From Nostoc sphaeroides (GTDB lineage: Bacteria > Cyanobacteriota > Cyanobacteriia > Cyanobacteriales > Nostocaceae): a stretch of DNA of 39,542 bases. Position numbers and translations under genes: made by a program. The notes under the pieces are model-generated. The model ran no database searches and had not been told where the DNA came from. It saw only the letters and a program-made list of their open reading frames with translations. The stretch spans positions 1 to 39,542 of the forward strand of contig NZ_CP031943.1 of the NCBI RefSeq assembly GCF_003443655.1, written 5' to 3'. Position 1 is the stretch's first letter. Each line of letters starts with the position of its first letter. This document shows positions 7,660 through 15,683 of this stretch, piece after piece.

Positions 7660-8247
7660 TTAATGGTAGGTAAGTTCAAACAGAGAACCGCCATGAGCTG
7701 TAGGAAGAGAGTAGGCAATTTGATCTAGCTGAACTTTAGTTCCCTCTAGCTCTAAGTTTTTGTAAAATGTTCCTCGATGCTCAGGAGTCAATAGTAATTT
7801 AGCAGAGTCATAACCCGTCGAAAGAGAAGATATGAAAATTTCTACATAACCTCTAACCTCAAACTTTTCATTTTTTAATAATTCGGGGTTAAGAATGTTG
7901 GGCTGTAGAAGAAATAAACCTGTGTCGCTAGCTGGAATAGTTCTCGTGAATCTGATTTTATTAGGAGCAAAATCAGGCTCAATAGTAGCCAACATATTAC
8001 TCTCATCTACATCAATAAAGCCGACAAGTTGCTTAATATCTACAGGAGGATTAGAGACTATCGTGAAGACAAGAGAAATAGTTACATCAAAGGCATTAAC
8101 ATTACTAAGAGTTAGAAAATAGCCTTGAATAACTGTACGACTAAGCTTGTCAATCTTAGCTTTTAAATCCAATGGCACTTTTACAGGAATATCTTCCTGT
8201 TTAGGAAATTGTCGTTTGACGAGAAGCTCAAAAGTAGAGACAAGCAT
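7660..8247 (-). CDS. Hypothetical beta-rich protein, 195 aa
   Basis: No named domain recognised. The sequence is rich in alternating hydrophobic residues typical of beta strands (VIQGYFLTLSNVNAFDVTISLVFTI; KIRFTRTIPASDTGLFLLQ; FEVRGYVEIFIS) and has no signal peptide or membrane helix. This suggests a beta-sandwich of the kind found in small cyanobacterial secreted or surface-associated proteins, but that is only a fold impression. ATG 8247 follows AAGGTTAAAATT on the minus strand, a weak ribosome site. It is separated from the downstream DUF1350 gene by about 130 bp and could share its transcript. Confidence 0.65.
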   Translation of the reverse strand: MLVSTFELLVKRQFPKQEDIPVKVPLDLKAKIDKLSRTVIQGYFLTLSNVNAFDVTISLVFTIVSNPPVDIKQLVGFIDVDESNMLATIEPDFAPNKIRFTRTIPASDTGLFLLQPNILNPELLKNEKFEVRGYVEIFISSLSTGYDSAKLLLTPEHRGTFYKNLELEGTKVQLDQIAYSLPTAHGGSLFELTYH

Positions 8248-8547
8248 AATTTTAACCTTGAATTTTTGATGTGTAATTATTGTTGAACTTTAGAAAACTT
8301 TGTCTAAGTCTAAAAATTACTCCAAAACTGTTTATTGCTATTCCGGAAAATTAGCCTCATTTTTCGCCAAAAACCTGTCTTTTCAGAAATTATCTATTTC
8401 ATGGTCGGGCTTTCTTGTTTTTAGCTCTTCTGCCTTTTTTGAAACAGAGGGATTGGCTGCCAGCTATTAGTACACTTCCTTCTGTTAAATCTGTGACTAA
8501 AATACTGTACAAGTGAGTTATGTTTTGGGTTAGACAAAGCCGACAAC

Positions 8548-8571
8548 GCAGCTAGCTAGCTAGCTAGCTGC
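8548..8571. repeat. 24-bp perfect palindrome built from AGCT repeats
   Basis: The run is five tandem AGCT units flanked by GC on each side, and it is its own reverse complement. It lies between the rep gene (ends 8736) and the gene at 8247, in a 488-bp non-coding stretch (8248-8735). The rest of that stretch shows no array, no clear terminator and no gene. The run may be a microsatellite or a cruciform site. Confidence 0.7.
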
Positions 8572-8735
8572 ACGGACTGTCACAGAACTACTGCTACAGG
8601 CCAAGCATTCGCAACAAGTTAGAAGAGAGCGAATTGGTAGGCATAGAGCCGAGATGCCCTATTACCCAACGCTTAACTAGACTGCTTTTTAAATATGGCA
8701 GTGCAAATATGATTTTAAAATTAGTCAAGTCTATT

Positions 8736-11700
8736 TCACGTTCTATCCACTGGTGTAAGTTCAGTGAACGACAACAAAACCACTGTCTTGTTGGTTAAGT
8801 TCTGACATCTGGCTCTACTGTCTAATGTTTTGCTCTGTACTAAGAACTGGTCATCATCTCCCGTGACGGTACATACAAGTCCAATCAATGTTTCTATAAG
8901 GGATTTCGGGTGATGTTGATTTGGATCTCCTAGATTATTTTGAGTATTAAAAGACATAGCTGATCCATCAGACTCTCCAAGATTTTGAAGGCGTTCGCGT
9001 CGTGCAGCACGTTTAGCTAATATGGACATCAGGTTAGACCAAGTTTCAGCATCCAGTCGGTAGACTTTAATTTTTTGCCTCTCAAACCCCGGCTCAAACC
9101 TCGACCAGCGAAATGTCGCTTTGATTCCCAACTGTGATAACATCTGATGCACAACCTGAACATCACTCATTTTGTCGCTGATGGTGCGGTTGAGATGGTG
9201 TAATATTTCTGGGGCATATTTACGAATCTTGTCGGCGTAGGGTTTGAGGTCAGCCTTAGTCCATTCTTTGTTTGGATCTAAAAAGTCATTTAATCCAAAT
9301 GCTTCTCGCATAGAACGCCGCAGTGCTGTACCGGAAATATCCCACGGGCAAATAGCTTGATTCCAGTTAGCTTGTTTCTCTAATGATTTGGCTGTTCTGT
9401 CAAGTCCTAATGCAGGGTATAGTTGCGCTTCTAAATTGAGCAGTTCCCCGCGTCGTCGGCCTTCTTTGTCCCAAAGTACAACTTCTAATGTTAGCTCATC
9501 TAGGCAGTAGAAATCTTTCAGGTAATATTTTCTAATTGCTAGTGCATCTTCTGGTGAAACTACTTCTTGGGATTCCAAGAGGGCAATTTCTGGATAAGTT
9601 AAATCGGCAGCAGCTACTATGTCTTTGGCTTCAATTTGTTTGATTTCGTCTTTGGCTGACTTTAATAATAGTTTGACAGCTTTATCCGATTCTCGATTAT
9701 CAATTGTAATCTGATGTCCTTCGTGTCTTAGTCGAATTAGCAGTGCATCAGAGAGATTCATCATCGAATAATTCTGCTCGGCACTAATTCGGGCATACAA
9801 ATTAACATGGGGGTTTGATTGCCAATCGAAATTAGCAATACCTTCAACAATATCTGGTCTGAGGTTGGAACGGACTAAGCTAACAGTGGCATCTGTTCTC
9901 TGTTGTAATTGGGCTTTAATTTCTAGATAATTACTGGAGCGAGAAACTTTACAGTAATTTGTCCCACGTTTGGCACACCAAACTGTGCGGTCTACGTTGT
10001 CTCGTAGTCGAGCTAAAGATTGGGACATATCAGCGTCGGTGGATGATGCACCGGTGAAAATTCCATAGACTTTCTCGACAAAATCTGGAATTTCTATGCT
10101 GACTCCGGTGGCGACTGTGGGAGAACAAATAATTACGTCATATAACCCTTCGGCAATTACAGCGTCGGGAGTTTTCAAAAACCTTTTTTCATCAGGATTG
10201 CCACTGGTTTCTGAGTTAACTAGCAGGATTCTAATACCAGGAATTTCTTTTTGTAGGAGTCGTGCTGTTGTCTTGCTGGTGGCTTTGCTATCTGTGGTGA
10301 CATATAGCGCCTTACCTTGCTCGATGTTCCGTGCATTTTGGATTAACTCGTTTATAACAGCTGATTTATCTTTGGCTTGAATAAATGTTATGTGGTAGGG
10401 TTTGGGTTGATAGTCGTTGTAAATTAAGTAGATTGGATCTGGGTTTTCTCGGAGTTCCCAGATGTAATTTAGGGTTGGGTTGTTTAAATCAGCATCAGCA
10501 ACAATTATTCTCCGAGCGACTCTAATTAATTCTGCAAATCTCGCTAGTAATGCGGGACGTTTCCCGTCTTGATCGCAAGTACTAGAAGTTAGTAAGTGAC
10601 GAACAACTTGGACAATTTCATCAATCATTAAGTCACAACCAGCAAATTTTTTCGGGTCGATGGCTAGGAGTGAATCAACACAGAAACCAATTCGGAAGCT
10701 GTAAGCTCCTCCTTTGATAAAATTGCCGTTGACTTTATCTAAGTCGCCTCGGTAATCTAAAGAAGCCCTGGCACATAAATTCTGTACGAGGGCAATTCTG
10801 TGACTCGGTGCTAATAGTTTCTCAGACTTAGCTGTTGTTTTGGCCATAAACTTAGTTTTACCAGTGCCTTTACCTGAGTTAATGCCAATAATTCCTGACT
10901 CGGGTAAGTCTTTGATCTCCAAGGTCGATAAGTCGGCTGTGGTTACTTTTAATGAGGGTTCGTAAGTTAAGCGATTTTCTAAGCGTTGCCACAACTGCCA
11001 ATGTGCTACTGAAAGGGCTTGGTTTAAGGCTGTATACCAGGCTGTTACCCCAGCGTTTACTATCAGGTCATCCACGCCTTTACACAGTCCTTTTTGACCG
11101 TCCCAGATGGCGATATCAACTATTGAGCCGGCGGCGGTCAATAATCGGCTAAAGCGGAAATTGGCAGCGTTAACTCGTTTTTGGGTTTGTGGATTGGTGT
11201 CTTGGTCAAAGGCGAGGGTAATTTTTCTGCCTTTTGTGGCAAATCGTGCTATATCTGGGATTAAGTAGGGCTTGACAGGGTTGCCAAGTCTATCTTTGCT
11301 GCGGTAGCCTGAGTTAATTCCGTAAAGGGCAATGGCTACATACCCCTGTGACAACAGGCATAAGGATTTTTTACCCCCTTCTGTAATGATGATCGGGATT
11401 TCTGGGTGGAGTTCAAGCCAGTCCCAAAAACTTTCGCCAGGAGGGGGGACTTCTACGCCGTAGCGGTTGGCAATTAAGCGTCTAGTTTCTCGGTTGACGG
11501 TGGGGAGATAGGCGCGTGAACCGTTCCCAATTGGGCTTTCGTATTTTTGATCCTTGTCTTTTTTCGGGTCAGTCCTGGGTGTACTCAGTTTGGCTTGCCA
11601 GGGGCTACCGTCTTCGTTAAAAAATATTGCGGCGTGGAGTGTGGGTTTGGCTTGATGTCCAAATCTGGTATATTTCCAGTTCAGTGCGTCGTGGATTGGG

Positions 11701-11885
11701 GTTGAGACATCCCCGCCATCACTAATTTCTATGTCGGAGACGATACGGATGTTATCAGTGTACAGAGAAATTGCGATCGCACTTTCGGTAAGAAATTCTC
11801 GCTCAATTCGGCTGGCAAACTCACTTAAGCTCTCTTCTGGCAGTAGGTTTTGAGCAGATGGTAGAACACTTGATAGATTTTTCAA
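8736..11885 (-). CDS. Plasmid replication protein, CyRepA1 family
   Basis: Large replication initiator of cyanobacterial plasmids, related to the Rep of Synechocystis pSYSA. The N-terminal third carries a DUF3854/TOPRIM-like primase fold (IIITEGGKKSLCLLSQGYVAIALYG; then ITLAFDQDTN). The middle is an SF2-like helicase: Walker A GINSGKGTGKTKF, acidic motif DLMIDEIVQ, DAD in IIVADADL, late motifs in VIICSPTVATGVSIE and SQSLARLRD. The C-terminal 350 residues are helical and family specific. At 1049 residues it has full family length. The start is TTG 11885, backed by AGGAG about 7 bp upstream; no ATG fits better. Copy number may be set by its long leader (see 12061-12237). Confidence 0.88.
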   Translation of the reverse strand: MKNLSSVLPSAQNLLPEESLSEFASRIEREFLTESAIAISLYTDNIRIVSDIEISDGGDVSTPIHDALNWKYTRFGHQAKPTLHAAIFFNEDGSPWQAKLSTPRTDPKKDKDQKYESPIGNGSRAYLPTVNRETRRLIANRYGVEVPPPGESFWDWLELHPEIPIIITEGGKKSLCLLSQGYVAIALYGINSGYRSKDRLGNPVKPYLIPDIARFATKGRKITLAFDQDTNPQTQKRVNAANFRFSRLLTAAGSIVDIAIWDGQKGLCKGVDDLIVNAGVTAWYTALNQALSVAHWQLWQRLENRLTYEPSLKVTTADLSTLEIKDLPESGIIGINSGKGTGKTKFMAKTTAKSEKLLAPSHRIALVQNLCARASLDYRGDLDKVNGNFIKGGAYSFRIGFCVDSLLAIDPKKFAGCDLMIDEIVQVVRHLLTSSTCDQDGKRPALLARFAELIRVARRIIVADADLNNPTLNYIWELRENPDPIYLIYNDYQPKPYHITFIQAKDKSAVINELIQNARNIEQGKALYVTTDSKATSKTTARLLQKEIPGIRILLVNSETSGNPDEKRFLKTPDAVIAEGLYDVIICSPTVATGVSIEIPDFVEKVYGIFTGASSTDADMSQSLARLRDNVDRTVWCAKRGTNYCKVSRSSNYLEIKAQLQQRTDATVSLVRSNLRPDIVEGIANFDWQSNPHVNLYARISAEQNYSMMNLSDALLIRLRHEGHQITIDNRESDKAVKLLLKSAKDEIKQIEAKDIVAAADLTYPEIALLESQEVVSPEDALAIRKYYLKDFYCLDELTLEVVLWDKEGRRRGELLNLEAQLYPALGLDRTAKSLEKQANWNQAICPWDISGTALRRSMREAFGLNDFLDPNKEWTKADLKPYADKIRKYAPEILHHLNRTISDKMSDVQVVHQMLSQLGIKATFRWSRFEPGFERQKIKVYRLDAETWSNLMSILAKRAARRERLQNLGESDGSAMSFNTQNNLGDPNQHHPKSLIETLIGLVCTVTGDDDQFLVQSKTLDSRARCQNLTNKTVVLLSFTELTPVDRT

Positions 11886-11892
11886 TTTTCTT

Positions 11893-11897
11893 CTCCT
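11893..11897 (-). promoter_or_regulatory. Ribosome binding site that fixes a TTG start for rep
   Basis: On the minus strand AGGAG is followed after AAGAAAA by TTG AAA AAT. No ATG lies in frame nearby, so the strong site with a weak start codon probably limits initiator synthesis. Confidence 0.6.
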
Positions 11898-12060
11898 GGC
11901 AGGGTTAAATTGCCCTCGACCAGAATTGACTGATGTTCAACTTTTATCTACAGAACAGTTGGCGTAACTTGTGCGGTAGAGGGGAAAGAGTCAAGTAGTA
12001 GTTTGGGTAAAGCCTTCAAATAAGTTCTTTTTTCCCTTTTAATCTGTTGGAAGTAAAGCT

Positions 12061-12237
12061 TATAATCAATAAAAGGCTCCACTTGATTCTTACTCCAGTG
12101 GGAGTTTTGCATTCTGTCTTTTCTGGCGGGGTGAAATGTGTGGTAGGTGCTACTAACACCGAAGCCACAATGTACGTACCAAATTCAAATGAACAATTTG
12201 AGAAAAGTCTGTGAGTTTGCACCTCGCAGGCTTTTTG
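12061..12237 (+). ncRNA. Possible antisense RNA to the rep leader
   Basis: The 729 bp between rep and the RHH gene (11886-12614) hold no convincing gene. On the plus strand, opposite to rep, there is a consensus -10 TATAAT (12061-12066; -35 poor) and a terminator-like hairpin at 12206-12236. A transcript from about 12073 would be about 165 nt and complementary to any rep mRNA starting upstream. An internal hairpin ACTCC/GGAGT plus TTTT at 12092-12108 could give a shorter form. Antisense control of CyRepA is described for pSYSA; here it is an inference from position. Confidence 0.3.
12206..12236 (+). terminator. Rho-independent terminator in rep leader, plus strand
   Basis: AGTCTGTGAG (12206-12215), loop, CTCGCAGGCT (12223-12232), then T run. 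All ten pairs form in plus-strand RNA (two as G-U); the minus-strand RNA would have two mismatches, so the orientation is plus. No plus-strand gene precedes it, which implies a non-coding transcript. Confidence 0.5.
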
Positions 12238-12614
12238 GCATTTATTGGCTCAAATTCCAGGGATTAAATACCATAAATAGAAGTCATTGAGTTTGTCGGG
12301 GTTAAGATGTTGTTTGGTGGTCAGCATATCATTGAGTAACATTAAGCACATATTGAAATCCTATACCAGTAAGCAAAAAACAAGAGAGATTTTCTCAGTC
12401 GATACAAGACAGTGGGTTGGCATAGCGTTTTTGAGAGCCAATACTGTTTCTCCTATGTGCGCGATCGTTGTTTTGCTGGCAGACCTCCAGCTTTAAAAAT
12501 CTGTTGTGCGGCAAATTCAACCTACCTTTTACAGACATCGAATTTAATTTAGCTGCCAAAGATTCAGGTAAAAACATTTTATAAGTCACTTGGTTTTCTT
12601 ACGTCACAAGACTT

Positions 12615-12788
12615 TTATCCAGCCTGAGTTTGCTGGACACTCGATACTGCGTTTTCTTTAAGCCATTCATCTATCAAATTGTTTGCCACTTCAGACATTT
12701 CCAACCCTTTAGCAGCGCAAGCTGCCTTAAAAGCCCTCTTTTTTTCAGGGGACATATATACCCGTACAGCTTCTTGACCTTTAGCCAT
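12615..12788 (-). CDS. Small ribbon-helix-helix protein upstream of rep
   Basis: 57-residue protein from ATG 12788 (MAKGQEAVRVYMSPEKKRA); an ATG at 12845 would add 19 residues unlike the family. The pattern EAVRVYMS (beta strand) followed by EKKRAFKAACAAKG and MSEVANNLIDEWLKEN (two helices) is that of RHH/ParG/CopG-type regulators. It lies on the same strand as, and upstream of, rep; a small gene before rep is also found on pSYSA. The inverted repeat at 12851-12894 is a probable operator. Likely role: transcriptional or copy-number control, or a second partition factor. Confidence 0.75.
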   Translation of the reverse strand: MAKGQEAVRVYMSPEKKRAFKAACAAKGLEMSEVANNLIDEWLKENAVSSVQQTQAG

Positions 12789-12850
12789 GCCAACACAAAC
12801 GAACCTTTTCCTAACTGTGCCACAATCAGGAGCTAAAAGCTTCATCGCTA

Positions 12851-12894
12851 TTAAGGCATTAAAGTACTTGCGCTTTAGTACCTTAATACCTTAA
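12851..12894. promoter_or_regulatory. 17-bp inverted repeat operator for the RHH gene
   Basis: TTAAGGCATTAAAGTAC (12851-12867) and GTACCTTAATACCTTAA (12878-12894) pair at 15 of 17 positions across a 10-bp centre. The site lies 63-106 bp before the RHH start at 12788 and 200 bp before the plus-strand gene at 13094, so it may control both directions. RHH dimers commonly bind such repeats in their own promoters. Confidence 0.5.
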
Positions 12895-13093
12895 CATAAA
12901 AATTAGTAAGACAGGCAACCGACAAGCGCCGTTATCTAATTTCTGTCCACCGAGTAAGGAAATACTTATAAATCAACCCTTTTAGGGTTTGGGCAAGACA
13001 AAACAGTGGTAACTACCAAATGATTGTCCTACCCCTGTCAGTACCTAACGCTGACCGTCAATCACTATTTGTCCATTAACCGATAGATGCTCT

Positions 13094-13471
13094 ATGAAAG
13101 CGTCAAACTCCGCACGGGGACTTGATTTAGATGACCCTGGTCTGTTTTGTTCAAGTTATGTTACAAAATCTGAACTCGCAAGAATTCTTAATGTTGCTCG
13201 TTCAACTTTGGTCAGTTGGGACGGCATAGCTCTTTACCGCATAGATGGCTATCGGCAAGCCTACCCAGTAAAAACTGATGGCAGTACGGATCGTTCTTGC
13301 CCATTATCCCCGTACCAAAGCTGGGTTCTGTCCCGCATTGGACGAGTGATGGCTAATCTGCGTTCTGTCGAACGGGTAAAGAACTACATCAAAAAGTATC
13401 CCCAGGAATTCAGTCAAGCCAAGTTTCAAGCACAGTTCGCCCAAGTAATTCAAAGAGGTACAGCTGCATGA
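13094..13471 (+). CDS. MerR/excisionase-like HTH protein, first gene of the 13-18.8 kb module
   Basis: 125 residues. VTKSELARILNVARSTLVSWDG (about 23-44) is a helix-turn-helix of the MerR/DNA-binding excisionase type. YPVKTDGSTDRSCPLSPYQSWVLSRIGRVM follows, then a helical tail. A regulator or DNA-tethering role for the downstream genes is plausible. No clear ribosome site precedes ATG 13094. Its stop overlaps the next start as ATGA (13468-13471), so translation is coupled. I do not recognise a specific family. Confidence 0.7.
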   Translation: MKASNSARGLDLDDPGLFCSSYVTKSELARILNVARSTLVSWDGIALYRIDGYRQAYPVKTDGSTDRSCPLSPYQSWVLSRIGRVMANLRSVERVKNYIKKYPQEFSQAKFQAQFAQVIQRGTAA

Positions 13472-14052
13472 GTCCTAATTCCACTAAAACCAATAAGCCA
13501 GAGATGATTTCTATTAAAGAATCTGCCGAACGTTTGGGAGTTGCTGAGGAAATTATCAGATTCAGTCTTCAAGAAGCTTACCCCGATGATTTTGATAGCC
13601 TCAAGGAAATAACTTTGGCAGAATTTGAAACCCTAGCCAACACATTCAAGCAGAAGGCTCTTGAACAAAACAGGGGGGAAGTAACCGCGATCGCTCCTTC
13701 TGGCGAGAGTCCTTTACCAATAGAACAACAGCAACAGATTATTGATGGTACTCTCAATGCCCTTCAGGAATTTGCTGGTAATTACGTGCTGACCATTGAG
13801 AAAATCGCTTCGACTCTGGCTTATTTAAGTGGTCAAGCAGTTGTAGACAACTTTGTAGAAATTCATTCCAACACTGTCAGAGAGGGCTTAGAAAGCTATT
13901 TAGATCAGTTTGCAACCGAGTTTGTGACTGCTGCTCATTCCATCAAAGGGGTGAACGCCAAAGATTTTTTGTCCCAACGGGGAATAACCCAGAAACAGCG
14001 CACTGCTCAAAAGTCATTGCAAGAGATTCTGAACCTAGCAGCAAACCCCTAG
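13468..14052 (+). CDS. Hypothetical helical protein with N-terminal HTH-like segment, 194 aa
   Basis: Begins on the ATGA overlap with the upstream gene. ISIKESAERLGVAEEIIRFSLQEA (about 15-38) looks like a second winged/MerR-type helix pair, and IDGTLNALQEFAGNYVLTIEKIAS onward is long helical, with no membrane span. The C terminus (RGITQKQRTAQKSLQEIL) is basic. The pairing of two small HTH-containing proteins at the head of a membrane-protein and ATPase cluster suggests they link DNA to the apparatus, which is inference only. Not recognised by family. Confidence 0.65.
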   Translation: MSPNSTKTNKPEMISIKESAERLGVAEEIIRFSLQEAYPDDFDSLKEITLAEFETLANTFKQKALEQNRGEVTAIAPSGESPLPIEQQQQIIDGTLNALQEFAGNYVLTIEKIASTLAYLSGQAVVDNFVEIHSNTVREGLESYLDQFATEFVTAAHSIKGVNAKDFLSQRGITQKQRTAQKSLQEILNLAANP

Positions 14053-14066
14053 ATATTGCTTCAAGG

Positions 14067-14270
14067 ATGGCATTATCCGATGCCAGATTTCTATTCCTTT
14101 TGTACAAAGTTTCACAATCAAGAAAAATGCACTTACTAACTGAAGTTTGTTTTTATTCTGGTGTGGCTACCCTCTCCCTAATTGGTGGTGTAGCAGCAGT
14201 TATATCGCCTTTGGGAGTCGGGTTATTTACTGTGGGCTTAGTAATGTATGTCAACCAAAACAAACAATAA
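14067..14270 (+). CDS. Small membrane protein, 67 aa
   Basis: One long or two short hydrophobic spans cover residues about 27-62 (VCFYSGVATLSLIGGVAAVISP, then VGLFTVGLVMYV), followed by NQNKQ. ATG 14067 has AAGG touching it, too close for a normal ribosome site; ATG 14127 (MHLLTEVCFYSG) is an equally good start. It begins 15 bp after the previous stop and overlaps the next frame. The family is unknown; its place fits a membrane component of the module. Confidence 0.5.
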   Translation: MALSDARFLFLLYKVSQSRKMHLLTEVCFYSGVATLSLIGGVAAVISPLGVGLFTVGLVMYVNQNKQ

Positions 14271-14457
14271 TAGGGACAAATTAGAGGCTGATTATCAGTG
14301 GCTTGCTTTTAAAATCCGCCCAGTTGTTCTAATAGCTTGCATTACAATTCCTAGTTTCTTTGGAGCTTATATCTATGCAGCAAGTTTTGACTGTCGAGCA
14401 AATTTTAGCAATGCTCAAAGGGAAAGAAGAGAGTTTGAGGATGTTGAGGGCAACTAA
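14248..14457 (+). CDS. Small single-span membrane protein, 69 aa
   Basis: Charged N terminus (MSTKTNNNRDKLEADYQW), one membrane span (VVLIACITIPSFFGAYIY, about 27-44), then a charged C-terminal tail (NAQRERREFEDVEGN). It overlaps the upstream frame by 23 bp. By topology alone it resembles accessory subunits of secretion or phage-assembly membranes; no family is recognised. Confidence 0.5.
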   Translation: MSTKTNNNRDKLEADYQWLAFKIRPVVLIACITIPSFFGAYIYAASFDCRANFSNAQRERREFEDVEGN

Positions 14458-14461
14458 GTGA
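14375..14461 (+). CDS. Possible 28-aa peptide overlapping the previous gene
   Basis: ATG 14375 follows TTTGGAGCTTATATCT (GGAG ribosome-like site, 11 bp away). The product MQQVLTVEQILAMLKGKEES then LRMLRATK is an amphipathic helix with basic end. It overlaps the 69-aa gene in another frame, so it may be a chance frame; the good ribosome site and reasonable composition make it worth listing. Confidence 0.25.
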   Translation: MQQVLTVEQILAMLKGKEESLRMLRATK

Positions 14462-14503
14462 GTATATGAAACTGGAGTCCTCAGAACGATTCACTCTCTT
14501 CTA

Positions 14504-14629
14504 ATGACCTCCGCCGGGCGTGATGCAATTCAGGCACTCTTCGAGATTCACGAAGCCATCCTAAATATCGAGTTATATTCCCAAGCTGAGGGAGAAACTT
14601 ATGCAACAAACAACAGCAAGAGTGCGTAA
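14504..14629 (+). CDS. Possible 41-aa small protein
   Basis: ATG 14504 overlaps the stop of a 12-codon frame starting at 14466 (TAATG), a coupling arrangement. The product (MTSAGRDAIQALFEIHEAIL, then NIELYSQAEGETYATNNSKS) is soluble and acidic with a helix at its start. It fills the otherwise empty gap between 14457 and 14666. Evidence is composition and spacing only. Confidence 0.35.
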   Translation: MTSAGRDAIQALFEIHEAILNIELYSQAEGETYATNNSKSA

Positions 14630-14665
14630 TCAAAAGTATTCTTGTGGAGTCTTTTAGAGGCAGCA

Positions 14666-14932
14666 ATGAATAATTTAAGCAGAGTCTATGACTCAACTCT
14701 ACTAACCAATTCCAAAGTTTACCAAATCGACCGAACGCTATACCAGTACCTCTTTAAAACAGGCACAATCCAGCATCCAAAGTACCATTTTCGCCCTCTG
14801 GCTGGACAACGGAAGAAGGCTGATTTACTGCTCAATCACAAGGCTTTGACTACTCGTTGTTACGAAGTCACAGGCATGAGTACGAATGCTTCGGTCATCA
14901 GCCAAGAATCTTTACAGTTATCAATTTTTTGA
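14666..14932 (+). CDS. Hypothetical protein, 88 aa
   Basis: Start chosen at ATG 14666 (MNNLSRVYDSTLLTNS), preceded by GAGG about 8 bp away; a longer frame would begin at 14642 without a site. The product is basic (RPLAGQRKKADLLLNHKALTTRC) with YQIDRTLYQYLFKTG before it, and has no membrane span. It ends 8 bp before the next gene. Not recognised. Confidence 0.5.
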   Translation: MNNLSRVYDSTLLTNSKVYQIDRTLYQYLFKTGTIQHPKYHFRPLAGQRKKADLLLNHKALTTRCYEVTGMSTNASVISQESLQLSIF

Positions 14933-14940
14933 GGTGAATT

Positions 14941-15138
14941 ATGAACACTCAACCACTGCCAGAATTAATCGCACAAGCCCAGCAATTAGTAAACCAAATT
15001 CGGCAGCATCCACAATATCAAAAGTTGAACTTTGATTGTGATGTAACCATCGGTGATGTCAGGCAATTTTTCAATAATCTGCAATGGTCAGCCACAGCTT
15101 CTACTGTGGACGTTTCAAGAGAAGGATTTTTTCAGTGA
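14941..15138 (+). CDS. Hypothetical protein, 65 aa
   Basis: ATG 14941 has a good ribosome site (GAGGTG, about 5 bp before). The sequence ELIAQAQQLVNQIRQHPQYQ, then LNFDCDVTIGDVRQFFNNLQW, predicts two helices around a short strand. No known domain. It sits in the same plus-strand run, 90 bp before the next gene; that gap holds an 8-bp hairpin at 15147-15180. Confidence 0.55.
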   Translation: MNTQPLPELIAQAQQLVNQIRQHPQYQKLNFDCDVTIGDVRQFFNNLQWSATASTVDVSREGFFQ

Positions 15139-15146
15139 TGGGGAGA

Positions 15147-15180
15147 GCGTAAGCACCGCCGACCAAAGCAAGGCTTACGC
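15147..15180. repeat. Perfect 8-bp inverted repeat between module genes
   Basis: GCGTAAGC (15147-15154) and GCTTACGC (15173-15180) enclose an 18-nt loop. No T run follows, so it is not a typical terminator. It may be an mRNA processing or stability hairpin. Confidence 0.4.
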
Positions 15181-15227
15181 CCATCGGATGCATCAAGTAC
15201 ATCAGACACATTTTGGATCTTAGCAGC

Positions 15228-15671
15228 ATGACACTCGATTACAAAAATCCCAACGACTGGGGCAAATCACCTCTGACTGACTCCGCCCTAAGAAAGCAGC
15301 AGTTCAAAGCGGAAAATCCTGAACAGTGGGCAGCAAGGATTGAGGCAGATATTGAGGCACTTGACACGCCAATCTTTGAGAGTGAAGATTACCCACCTTT
15401 CACCGGAACTGAATTCTTAGCAACTCATAAAACCATTGATGACCATCCATACTCTGCTGCATTTGGTCAATTCTTAGGTAATGGGATTGACGCGGACATT
15501 GCAAATATTTTGGCGTTTGGTGAGAAAAGATTTGATTTAATTTCTGATGATTTTGACGACCCAGTAAGGCAACTGGCAACTAGAATTTATAGCCGATTTG
15601 AAGACATGGGTTACTGGGATGAAGCGCCAGACTCTGACGATGATATCAACTACGACTTAATACCTTATTAG
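15228..15671 (+). CDS. Hypothetical acidic protein, 147 aa
   Basis: Start chosen at ATG 15228 (MTLDYKNPNDWGKSPLTD); the open frame extends to a TTG at 15213. The protein is acidic throughout and ends in a DEAPDSDDDINYD tail. It contains an alpha-helical middle (YSAAFGQFLGNGIDADIANILAFG) without membrane spans. It lies 12 bp before the coiled-coil gene, so they are co-transcribed and probably co-translated. Family not recognised. Confidence 0.6.
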   Translation: MTLDYKNPNDWGKSPLTDSALRKQQFKAENPEQWAARIEADIEALDTPIFESEDYPPFTGTEFLATHKTIDDHPYSAAFGQFLGNGIDADIANILAFGEKRFDLISDDFDDPVRQLATRIYSRFEDMGYWDEAPDSDDDINYDLIPY

Positions 15672-15683
15672 GAGAATGACGCA

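Noticed and set aside
12016..12589. Three small frames (12016-12222 minus, 12287-12496 plus, 12395-12589 minus)
   Set aside because: They overlap each other or the plus-strand terminator, lack ribosome sites and have no protein-like pattern.
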